Positions 1 to 6,141 of a stretch of DNA of 8,085 bases are shown piece after piece. The translations under genes and the position numbers were made by a program. Numbering within the stretch: position 1 is the stretch's first letter; each line of letters starts with the position of its first letter. The DNA is from Verrucomicrobiota bacterium (lineage in GTDB: Bacteria > Verrucomicrobiota > Verrucomicrobiia > Chthoniobacterales > UBA10450): positions 1 through 8,085 of the forward strand of contig QHOR01000163.1 of the NCBI GenBank assembly GCA_003219395.1, written 5' to 3'. The notes below the pieces were generated by a model that saw only the letters and a program-made list of their open reading frames with translations, made no database searches and was not told the origin of the DNA.

Positions 1-419
1 GCAACTCTAATCCCTAACTGTTCGACCGGTCGCGCCAGCTGCCTCGCGGCATGGCCGTTTTGTTCGATAATACTGGCGGGCCCACAAAGCAGATTTTCAA
101 CACCACAACGTCCAAGATTGGTTTGAAAGGTTCGATCCGGATCGTACAAATAGCTGAGGATCAGATCGAAGCTCGCGAAATAACGTGCCAATTCCACTGG
201 GAGCTCCGAATTTTTTGCAAAGAAGCTGGCGAGAGGTCCGTATTCGATTGAGCGAACTGCCTGCGCGTAAAACCGATTTTCTGCGAGCGTTGCGATATGC
301 TTGTAACCGAGAATCTCAACGCGCGCATCAGGGTAAGCGACGCGGAGCGCCTTGAGCGCTGGAAGAGTGAGAATGAAATCGCCGATTGCGCCGCCGCGGA
401 TAACGAGAATGCGGTTCAT
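1..419 (-). CDS. Glycosyltransferase family 9 (heptosyltransferase-like), N-terminal part
   Basis: This is the first 139 codons of a gene that continues past the left edge. Translation from ATG at 419-417 begins MNRILVIRGGAIGDFILTLP, the N-terminal signature of GT9 (ADP-heptose:LPS heptosyltransferase superfamily): a first beta strand, a glycine-rich turn with GD, then a helix ending ALKALR and a second strand (DARVEILGY). Members add heptose or a similar sugar to the lipopolysaccharide core on the cytoplasmic face of the inner membrane, using an ADP- or nucleotide-sugar. The C-terminal donor-binding domain lies outside the window, so substrate cannot be assigned. An AGGAAAAG stretch lies just upstream of the ATG and can serve as ribosome-binding site. 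It follows the membrane-protein gene in the same direction after about 100 bp. The frame is open from the start to the edge. The family call is firm; heptose specificity is inference. Confidence 0.85.
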   Translation of the reverse strand, partial: MNRILVIRGGAIGDFILTLPALKALRVAYPDARVEILGYKHIATLAENRFYAQAVRSIEYGPLASFFAKNSELPVELARYFASFDLILSYLYDPDRTFQTNLGRCGVENLLCGPASIIEQNGHAARQLARPVEQLGIRV

Positions 420-517
420 GCTTTTCCTGCAGCCAAGGCCCTACCAGCCGCTTCATTGTGAAATCAACCGGCCCGTATTAAGCGGCGACAGGCGGGCGGC
501 TACGAGGAAATCTTGTT
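420..517. other. Intergenic gap with a weak inverted repeat
   Basis: This is the gap between the stop of the membrane-protein gene and the GT9 start. It contains the 7-bp inverted repeat GCCGCTT (447-453) and AAGCGGC (480-486) around a 26-base loop, with no T-run beside it. The long loop makes a terminator unlikely. It could be a leader structure for the GT9 gene, or chance. No ORF in this gap looks coding. Confidence 0.3.
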
Positions 518-1054
518 TTAGTACCGTGTAAACGCGAATGTGAGAATTACGCAGCCGTAAATCAGCGCGATAGCATGGAAACAGCGCCAGCGAAATGCGC
601 TGCGCGCGGTCCAATTGATTTGATCTCGCAATATGTACGGAATGGAGACCCAAAAGAGACCCGCAAGAATCAACAAATAAGCGAGTACCGTGACAAGCAA
701 ACGGCTTGTCTCGTAACGAAGAAAGGCAGCGTCGAGCAATGGCTCGGCTGCCAGCAGACAAAGAATTCCAAGAGAACGCACTGCGAGGAATTCTCCAACG
801 AACCGCAGCACAAGGCCGTAGCCGATCGGCAACGCAATGAGCAGAGGACGCCGAAAACCGGAGAATTCACCCATCTGAATGGTACAGAGCAACCAAAACG
901 TCCAAACAAGGCAAACGGTCAACAAAATTACCCCCGCCATCTGAGATCGCGGAAATTTTTGTGCAAAGCTGGCAAGGTCCGGTTTCAGAAATCCGGGCAG
1001 ACTGAGCAATACGAGAAGTACGCCTGCGATGATTCCAGCAGCTTGTAAAGAGAA
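518..1054 (-). CDS. Multi-pass membrane protein of unknown function, start unclear
   Basis: The reading frame is open from a stop at 1057-1055 to TAA at 520-518. The first start-type codon in frame is TTG at 1009, giving 163 residues. Codons upstream of it, up to 1054, encode another hydrophobic run (LQAAGIIAGVLLVLLSLPGF), which looks like the true first membrane helix. No ATG, GTG or TTG exists in frame upstream, so the start is either an unusual codon or lost by a small indel. Counting from the TTG, further membrane segments lie near residues 24-45, 55-95 (probably two), 104-127 and 143-163, with short charged loops. I do not recognise a family or any catalytic motif. It lies between miaB and a GT9 gene, all on the minus strand. 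A role in the envelope is only a guess from that neighbour. The plus-strand ORF across the same bases is highly charged, as expected for the antisense of a membrane protein, and I left it out. Confidence 0.6.
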   Translation of the reverse strand, partial: FSLQAAGIIAGVLLVLLSLPGFLKPDLASFAQKFPRSQMAGVILLTVCLVWTFWLLCTIQMGEFSGFRRPLLIALPIGYGLVLRFVGEFLAVRSLGILCLLAAEPLLDAAFLRYETSRLLVTVLAYLLILAGLFWVSIPYILRDQINWTARSAFRWRCFHAIALIYGCVILTFAFTRY

Positions 1055-1136
1055 TCACTGGCAGCGAAGATGCGCGACGGCGAATTGGTGGCCGTACGGC
1101 GGCGAAATTTTCAACTCGCGGTTCGGCCGATGCAAC

Positions 1137-2493
1137 TTAAAAAGTGCTGTGCCCTTTCAGAAGGGGCGTCCCATACAAGCTGAATCCGTTGGCGCGTTGC
1201 ACGTGTACGTCGACAATTTCTCCAATCAATTTTTCGGCGCCTTCAAATACGACAATCTTATTGGTGCGGGTTCGGCCCATCAAGCGTGCGCGATTCGTTT
1301 TACTCGGGCCTTCGCAGAGAACTGCGACAGAGCGTCCTACCAGACGTTGACCAGAGCGATGCATCGATTCATTAACCACCTGGAGCAAGTCCTGATTGCG
1401 CTGTTCTTTGATCTGTTCATTGATTTGATGTGGCATCTCCGCCGCCGGCGTATCGCGCCGCGGTGAGTAGCGAAAAACAAACGCGTTATCAAACTGGATC
1501 TCTTCAACTAAAGCTCGCGTCTGTTTGTAATCCTCTTCAGTCTCGCCTGGGAATCCGACGATAATATCAGTGGTAATGGCAATGCCCTCGCGTGCGTGTC
1601 GGATGCGGCGAACGAGATCGACATATTTCTCCGCCGTATAGGCTCGGTGCATCTCTTTGAGAATTCTGTTAGAGCCGGATTGCAACGGCAGATGAATGTG
1701 CTCCGTCAGCGGGGTGCGGAGAGGTAAACCGCAGTCGCTCCAGGCCGTCAATTTCATTCACCGCTTCCAGCAACTGGACAAAAGGACTTTTGCCATCGCG
1801 TTTCGGGAATTCGTGGCGTCCATACAAGTTCACAATCTGTCCAAGTAATGTGACTTCCTTCACGCCTCGGGCCACCAACGCCCGCACTTCACCGACAATT
1901 TCTGAAATGGTGCGGCTGCGTTCTGCTCCGCGCGTCTGTGGAACGATACAAAAAGTGCAATGCATGTTGCATCCCTGCATGATCGAGACGAACGCAGTAG
2001 TCTGTCTCGGCGCCAGTTGTTGATCGCGAATCGTCGATTGCGACCCCGCTTCTTCCCCAATATCGACGATAGGAAAACGCAAATCGTCCATTGCGCGATC
2101 TGATTGGCAGGGTGCGGCGGCCGGGCGCGCCGTCTTCTTCGCCACCAATTCGTCCACGTACTCGGCGACGCGATGAAACTTTTGCGTCCCCACGACCATG
2201 TCGACATGAGGCAATTTTGCCAGCAAGGACTCGCCGCGCGCTTGAGCCATGCATCCCAAGAAACCGAAGACCATATGCGGCCGTTCTTTCGCCAGGCGGC
2301 TCAGCATTCCCATTTTTCCCAGCGCTTTCTGATCAGCCATGTCGCGTACGCTGCATGTATTCAACAGCACGACATCAGCTTCCTTCTCGTGCGCAACGCG
2401 TTTATAGCCACGCGCGATGAGTGAGTGAGCGACCTGTTCCGAGTCGCGCTCGTTCATCTGACAGCCGTAGGTTTTTATGAAAAATGTAGGCAT
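1137..2493 (-). pseudogene. miaB: tRNA-2-methylthio-N6-dimethylallyladenosine synthase MiaB, disrupted by a deletion/frameshift
   Basis: MiaB is a radical-SAM enzyme that adds a methylthio group to i6A37 of tRNAs reading UNN codons. The N-terminal part starts at ATG 2493 (MPTFFIKTYGCQMNERDSE). It carries the three UPF0004 [4Fe-4S] cysteines C11, C47 and C81, and the radical-SAM motif CNMHCTFC (C175, C179, C182). The frame breaks near 1702: after FTSPHP it shifts to another frame that resumes as LTEHIHLPLQSGSNRILK and runs through the rest of the SAM domain and the C-terminal TRAM domain to TAA at 1137. Compared with known MiaB proteins about 16 residues between these points are missing, so this is a deletion of roughly 47 bp, not a single-base slip. 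The QNVN motif also reads QIVN. A longer in-frame start (TTG 2520) exists, but ATG 2493 matches the family. The break separates the SAM core into two frames and should abolish activity if real. The family call is certain; whether the break is biological is not. Confidence 0.9.
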
Positions 2494-2782
2494 GAACAGG
2501 TGAAAAGGATACACATCCAACTCGCATTCGCCACAGAGACACTTCCGTCAGCAGCGGCCGTTCAAGCCAGTGATTCTGCGCCGTCAGATGTTGGCCGTTT
2601 TAACGCCCTGCCGTCGTTTCGCGCTTAGGCTGTGCTCCCATGCGACTGCGGAAAGCCGTTGCAATGGCTAATGCACAACAGGCGCGTGGTCACCGGCTCA
2701 AACCCGGTGTTAATGAAATGACCTGCCGCATGCGACTTCATGTGGTTCGTGACAATCGTACGATTCATGTCTTAAATCCGGC
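2494..2782. other. Divergent intergenic region between miaB and mtnP
   Basis: The region holds no convincing gene on either strand. It must contain promoters for both genes. On the plus strand, GTGACA (2749-2754) and TTAAAT (2772-2777) are spaced by 17 bp, but this pair ends only 5 bp before the mtnP ATG, so it is a weak candidate. A perfect 6-bp hairpin, CACCGG/CCGGTG with loop CTCAAAC (2691-2709), resembles a tRNA T-arm but no tRNA can be built around it. No clear Shine-Dalgarno sequence precedes either start. Confidence 0.4.
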
Positions 2783-3661
2783 ATGGCGCCCACGAACAAT
2801 GAACCGCCGGCAATTGGAATCATTGGCGGAAGCGGTCTTTATCAAATGGAGGAATTACGTGATAGCAGCGAATTCAACATTGATACACCATTCGGGCGGC
2901 CATCGGATACGCTAGTTGGCGGGAAGATTCACGGACGGCAGGTTTACTTTTTGCCGCGACATGGCCGCGGTCACCGAATCTTGCCGCATGAAATCAATTA
3001 CCGCGCCAATGTCTATGCGCTGCGTTTTCTGAACGTTCGCTGGATTGTCTCGGTAGCAGCCGTGGGCAGCCTGCAGGAAAAATACGCGCCGCGAGATGTG
3101 TTGCTGCCTTCGCAGTTTTATGACCGCATGAGCGGGCGCGCAGTGCACACGTTTTTTGGGCAGGGTATCGCCGCGCATGTGGCGTTTGCCGAGCCAATCA
3201 GCACGAACCTGCGCAATCTTCTGGCGGAATCAGCGCGATCTCTGGGCATCCCGGTGCATAACGGTGGCACCTACGTGAATATGGATGGTTCTGCTTTTTC
3301 CACACGCCCGGAATAGGCATTGAATCACCGCAACGGTTTCGACGTGATCGCGAAGACGAATTTACCCGAGGCGAAACTTGCTCGCGAAGCGGAGATGGCA
3401 TTCGCCACCATGGCGATGATCACCGATTACGATTGCTGGAAAGTGGAAGAAGAAGCGGTCTCAGCGGAAATCGTCCTCAGTCATTTGATGGCTAACGCAG
3501 TGACGGCGAGGAAAATAATTCTGGATGTAATCCCGCAAATCCCGACGGAGCCGAATTGGCCGGAGCATTTCGCCCTGAATGCGGCGCTGGTCACCGATCG
3601 CAAGCTTTGGCCTAACGCTACGGTCGAAAAGTTGAAACCAATTTTGTGGCGGTTCCTATAG
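2783..3661 (+). pseudogene. mtnP: 5'-methylthioadenosine phosphorylase, interrupted by an in-frame TAG
   Basis: MTA phosphorylase cleaves 5'-methylthioadenosine to adenine and 5-methylthioribose-1-phosphate in methionine salvage and polyamine metabolism. Translation from ATG 2783 shows the phosphate-binding GGSGLY (residues 15-20), RHGRGHRILPHEINYRAN (59-76), AVGSL (93-97), GTYVNMDGSAFSTR (162-175), and past the stop TNLPEAKLAREAE and DYDCW (215-219), the last carrying the purine-binding aspartates. A TAG at 3314-3316 follows PE177. The same frame then continues to the natural stop at 3661, and spacing to GFDVI matches the family, so one Ser codon (TCG to TAG) may be all that changed. Other oddities are S170 where the family has Pro (GPxFS) and I-A-K-T where the family has I-G-M-T; in the human enzyme that Met contacts substrate. 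Ribosomes stopping at 177 would lose the base-binding part. The family call is sure; pseudogene versus sequence error is open. Confidence 0.9.
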
Positions 3662-3765
3662 AACAAAAAAAATGCCAACAACGAATTCGAGCGCCGGCAA
3701 AATCCGAATACGGACGCACGAATCGAGACGGAGCTCGCCGTCCGTTTCTTATCGTTCGAGTTCCG
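3662..3765. terminator. Possible bidirectional terminator between convergent mtnP and bioF
   Basis: Two genes converge here. Two overlapping stem choices exist: ACGGACG (3710-3716) with CGTCCGT (3739-3745), 7 bp, and the tighter GACGG (3727-3731) with CCGTC (3738-3742) around AGCTCG. The second is followed by CGTTTCTT on the plus strand. An A-rich stretch at 3663-3672 would give a U-run in minus-strand transcripts but is not next to a stem. The stems are short, so this is only suggestive. Confidence 0.3.
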
Positions 3766-4968
3766 TCACTTCCGAATCGCCTCGCAAAGTGATCGGATCT
3801 GATCTTCTTGATGTGCGGCTGTCACTGTGATGCGCAATCGCGCGGAGCCTTTGCCCACAGTGGGATAACGAATCGCTGGGACGAGGAATCCTTCGTCTCG
3901 CAGCGTGGAGGCGAGATTAAGCGCCGCTTGCTCGTCGCCCACAATCAATGGGAAAATCGCGCTACCAGAGACTGAGTTGAGAGTTGCGAGTTGAGAGTTG
4001 CGACTTGCATCCTGAAACCTTTCGGACGCGCACGATAGCAAAAGCTCCCGCATCCATCTGATTTTTTCCCAGAGCAAAAGCCTGCGCTCCTCACCTTTTG
4101 ATGATGCCAGGAAACCGACGGCAGCCAGCGCCGCTGCTACGACAGCTGGCGACGGTGCTGTCGAATAAATGAATGAGCGGGCGCGGTTGATCAGCCATTC
4201 AATAAGTGTACGAGAACCGCAAATGTAGCCGCCGCTCGTGCCGAGCGCCTTGCTTAAGGTTCCCATCTGCACATCGACGTCGTTATTCAGGTTTTCAGCC
4301 GCAGCGAGGCCGCGTCCATTCGGACCAATCACGCCAATTGCATGCGCTTCATCGAGCATGAGGAGGGCACCGAAACTTTTTTTCAGTTCCACTAACTCGC
4401 GCAACGGCGCACGATCACCGTCCATCGAGAAAACCGACTCCGTCACTATGAGAATACGCTTGCCAGGATATTGGCGCCGAGCCCATCGAAGGTGGCTCTC
4501 AAGTTTGGCGACGTGATTATGTGGAAAGACGCGCAGAACCGCGCCACTGAGTTTTGCGCCGTCGAGGAGTGAGGCGTGGCAGAGCTTGTCCAGCAGGACG
4601 ACATCCTTCTTGGTGACCAGGGCGGGAATGGTTCCAAGCGCAGCAGCGTATCCGCTACTAAAACAAAGTGCAGCCTCGGTTCGTTTCCATTTCGCCAGCG
4701 CGCGCTCCAATGCCAGATGCGACGATTGTGTTCCACTGATCAGCCTGGAGGCACCGGCGCCGACACCGAATTCAGCAATTGCCGCGATGGCTGCGTCGCG
4801 TAATCGGGAATCGTTTGCCAGACCGAGATAATCATTTGACGAAAAATTGATCAATTGGCGGCCGCCGATCTCTACTTCGGGTCCTTGCGCGCTACTCAGT
4901 TCCCGGAGATGTCGGTCCAACGAACGCGCACGCAACCCATCCAGTTCCTCCGCGAAAAGCTTCTCCAT
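3766..4968 (-). CDS. bioF: 8-amino-7-oxononanoate synthase (BioF), PLP-dependent
   Basis: BioF condenses pimeloyl-thioester with L-alanine to give 8-amino-7-oxononanoate, CO2 and the free carrier, the first step in building the biotin rings. The 400-residue protein from ATG 4968 (MEKLFAEELDGLRARS) has the expected length. Visible landmarks of this alpha-oxoamine synthase family are NFSSNDYLGL (41-50), GAGASRLISGT (70-80), SSGYAAALG (104-112), CHASLLDG with His131, TESVFSMDGD (176-185), DEAHAIGVIGPNGRG with Asp206 and His209, and the PLP lysine K240 in GTLSKALGTSGG. A longer in-frame start would reach 5073 into the divergent VOC gene and is not needed. Residues about 322-332 (SRNSQLATLNS) are an insertion relative to E. 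coli BioF, encoded by a heptamer tandem repeat. No other biotin gene is present. 2-amino-3-ketobutyrate CoA ligase is the main alternative within the family; the lone context does not separate them fully. Confidence 0.88.
   Translation of the reverse strand: MEKLFAEELDGLRARSLDRHLRELSSAQGPEVEIGGRQLINFSSNDYLGLANDSRLRDAAIAAIAEFGVGAGASRLISGTQSSHLALERALAKWKRTEAALCFSSGYAAALGTIPALVTKKDVVLLDKLCHASLLDGAKLSGAVLRVFPHNHVAKLESHLRWARRQYPGKRILIVTESVFSMDGDRAPLRELVELKKSFGALLMLDEAHAIGVIGPNGRGLAAAENLNNDVDVQMGTLSKALGTSGGYICGSRTLIEWLINRARSFIYSTAPSPAVVAAALAAVGFLASSKGEERRLLLWEKIRWMRELLLSCASERFQDASRNSQLATLNSVSGSAIFPLIVGDEQAALNLASTLRDEGFLVPAIRYPTVGKGSARLRITVTAAHQEDQIRSLCEAIRK
3974..4001 (-). repeat. Perfect 14-bp tandem repeat (four CAACTC heptamers) inside bioF
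   Basis: On the plus strand GAGTTGAGAGTTGC occurs twice in direct succession. On the coding strand this reads as four heptamers of the form (G/T)CAACTC. It encodes the NSQLATLNS stretch of BioF, placed in the surface-exposed C-terminal small domain just before the conserved SAIFPLIVGD strand. The frame stays open through it. Confidence 0.9.
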
Positions 4969-5012
4969 CACACGCAATTGAATTGCGCCACGGATCAATT
5001 GAAAATGATAAA
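4969..5012. promoter_or_regulatory. Divergent bioF/VOC control region with a 15-bp palindrome
   Basis: This 44-bp gap must hold regulatory sequence for both divergent genes. It contains the perfect palindrome CGCAATTGAATTGCG (4973-4987; 7-bp arms around one central base) and a second AATTG-centred dyad TCAATTGA (4995-5002). The loop is too small for an RNA hairpin, so a protein-binding site is the likelier reading. It does not resemble the E. coli BirA operator. On the plus strand TTGCGC and TGATAA are 17 bp apart but lie directly against the VOC ATG. The regulator, if any, is unknown. Confidence 0.4.
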
Positions 5013-5420
5013 ATGAAAAAGACGCGATACCTCGATCACATTGACTTGCGCGTGCCGGATCTGAAACGCGCACAGAAGTTTTATGGCAAGCTGTTACCGG
5101 CGCTCGGGTTTACCTGCGATCGCTCGAACAGACGGTACGGAATTTTCTATGCGGGCGGCGGCGATAAGCCCGAAGCGTTCTTCGCCTTCGACCAAGATCG
5201 GCGTCATCAGCCAAACAAAACGCGAATCGCTTTTTGGGCTGAGACCCGTGAAGAAGTTGATCGCCTTGCGCGGCTCGTGCGCAAGATCGGTGGGAAGAAT
5301 CTGGAAGGCCCAGAACTTTGTCGCGCCTACAGCCGCGGCTATTACGCCTGCTTTTTCGAAGATCCCGACGGTAATAAACTGGAAATTTGTTGCCGGGAAA
5401 GTCCGATTATTGCGGAATGA
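5013..5420 (+). CDS. VOC-superfamily (glyoxalase/bleomycin-resistance fold) protein
   Basis: A 135-residue single-module VOC protein. ATG 5013 is chosen because the family's N-terminal strand begins directly after it (YLDHIDLRVPDLKRAQKFYG). His9 in DHIDLRV and Glu124 in FEDPDGNKLEIC sit at the usual metal-ligand positions, and His65 is a possible third ligand. Residues 80-96 (EEVDRLARLVRKIGGK) form the typical helix before the last strands. Family members are metal-dependent lyases, isomerases, dioxygenases or binding proteins, usually dimeric and cytosolic, and this sequence alone does not give the substrate. It is transcribed away from bioF and is followed 25 bp later by a DUF2127 membrane protein, probably in the same transcript. 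An upstream ATG at 5005 runs into a stop after three codons. The family call is strong; function is unknown. Confidence 0.87.
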   Translation: MKKTRYLDHIDLRVPDLKRAQKFYGKLLPALGFTCDRSNRRYGIFYAGGGDKPEAFFAFDQDRRHQPNKTRIAFWAETREEVDRLARLVRKIGGKNLEGPELCRAYSRGYYACFFEDPDGNKLEICCRESPIIAE

Positions 5421-5445
5421 CCTGGTTTCGGCGAAGATTTCGAGA

Positions 5446-5982
5446 ATGACTAAACCGGCGCATGAGCCTGCGATTCTGCAGGAACCGCGTCGCCATCGCT
5501 ATCTCCGGCTGATCGCGCTGTTCAAAATCGGCAAAGGTGTCTTGTTGCTTTTGCTTGGTATTTCATTGCTTTTCCTGAACGCACGAAGTCGCTGGATGGA
5601 TGCCCTGTCGAACTGGACCGCTGATGAAATCTTGTTAGAACACAGCAAGACAGTGAATTATCTGCTGAACAGACTGCAAGCCGTGCTGGCCGGTGGAACG
5701 TTGCGTGCCACCGGCTTTTTAGCGCTTTTTTACACGGCGGTACTTTTTACCGAAGGAATCGGCGTTTACCTGGAGCAACGCTGGGCGGAACTGCTTATGA
5801 TATTTGCAACGGCGGCCTTGATTCCACTTGAGATACGTCACATTTGGCATCATCCAGGAGTCGTAGGTGCACTCATTTTGCTGGCGAACTGTTTTATCGT
5901 CTGGTTCCTGTATAGCATACTTAAGCGCGATAAGGCCAAGGGGCTCGTCGCTCAGCAGCGCGAACTCGTGGAAACGCGGTAG
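5446..5982 (+). CDS. DUF2127-family integral membrane protein
   Basis: A 178-residue protein starting at ATG 5446 (MTKPAHEPAILQEPRRHRYL). The frame is open far upstream inside the VOC gene, but that part is an antisense-like shadow and the hydrophobic family pattern begins only after this ATG. A basic N-terminus is followed by LRLIALFKIGKGVLLLLLGI, the hallmark first helix of DUF2127, then a polar segment and three further helices: GFLALFYTAVLFTEGIGVYL, WAELLMIFATAALIPLEI and VVGALILLANCFIVWFLY. The conserved LFK..KG and TEG..L...W.E motifs of the family are visible. The biochemical role of DUF2127 is not known. The C-terminus (KRDKAKGLVAQQRE) is charged and probably cytoplasmic. It likely shares a transcript with the VOC gene. 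An insertion of hairpin-rich DNA starts two bases after its stop. Confidence 0.85.
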   Translation: MTKPAHEPAILQEPRRHRYLRLIALFKIGKGVLLLLLGISLLFLNARSRWMDALSNWTADEILLEHSKTVNYLLNRLQAVLAGGTLRATGFLALFYTAVLFTEGIGVYLEQRWAELLMIFATAALIPLEIRHIWHHPGVVGALILLANCFIVWFLYSILKRDKAKGLVAQQRELVETR

Positions 5983-5983
5983 A

Positions 5984-6103
5984 GAGCCTGGCGCTAAACG
6001 CGTAGCGTTCATCCGAGCCTGGCGCAACGCGCCAAGCGATGGCAAGAAAGCTATCGCTGAAAGATGCGGTTCATTTGGCAGTGTCCAAACGCGCTTTCAG
6101 CGC
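5984..6103. repeat. Cluster of short hairpins with an 11-bp direct repeat
   Basis: GAGCCTGGCGC occurs at 5984-5994 and again at 6015-6025. Around these are five small inverted repeats in a row: CGCTA/TAGCG (5992-6007), overlapped by the alternative AACGC/GCGTT (5997-6009); TGGCGC/GCGCCA with a 3-base loop (6020-6034); AGCGAT/ATCGCT (6035-6058); TTTGG/CCAAA (6074-6089); and GCGCT/AGCGC (6091-6103). The arrangement resembles REP/BIME-type intergenic palindromes. One hairpin may terminate the DUF2127 transcript, though no T-run follows. The cluster lies directly downstream of the truncated end of the treT-like gene. Confidence 0.55.
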
Positions 6104-6141
6104 TTGTGCGTCGGGCCATCAGGTCCTGGGGCGATGCCACA

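Noticed and set aside
51..251. Plus-strand ORF of 66 codons at the left edge
   Set aside because: It lies opposite the GT9 N-terminal coding sequence, which has clear family motifs in the other strand.
409..419. Shared 11-mer ATGCGGTTCAT at 409-419 and 6064-6074
   Set aside because: The flanks differ completely, and one copy is the start of the GT9 gene. It is probably chance rather than an att-type repeat.
575..1048. Plus-strand ORF of 157 codons
   Set aside because: It is the antisense of the hydrophobic membrane protein. Its very high content of Lys, Arg, Gln and Thr without domain pattern is what such a shadow gives.
2104..2424. Plus-strand and alternate-frame ORFs of about 100 codons opposite miaB
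   Set aside because: They are shadows of the miaB N-terminal domain, which carries all three conserved cysteine motifs on the minus strand.
2645..2716. tRNA-like arrangement on the plus strand: AGCC/GGCT D-arm-like stem, an anticodon-arm-like stretch and a T-arm-like hairpin with loop CTCAAAC, at almost canonical spacing
   Set aside because: The flanking 7-base segments do not pair as an acceptor stem, position 33 is A instead of T, the D-loop lacks GG, position 8 is not T, and no CCA follows. At best it is a remnant of a tRNA, and more likely chance.
3314..3316. TAG as a recoded codon (pyrrolysine or suppressor reading)
   Set aside because: MTA phosphorylase has Ser at this position in the family and no special residue is expected; neighbouring conserved residues are also altered, and no recoding signal is evident.
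4969..5073. N-terminal extension of BioF by 35 residues
   Set aside because: It would overlap the start of the divergent VOC gene, and BioF proteins normally begin close to the ATG at 4968.
5083..5445. Upstream extension of the DUF2127 ORF to 5083
   Set aside because: This part overlaps the VOC gene in another frame and has no family pattern. The DUF2127 pattern begins after ATG 5446.
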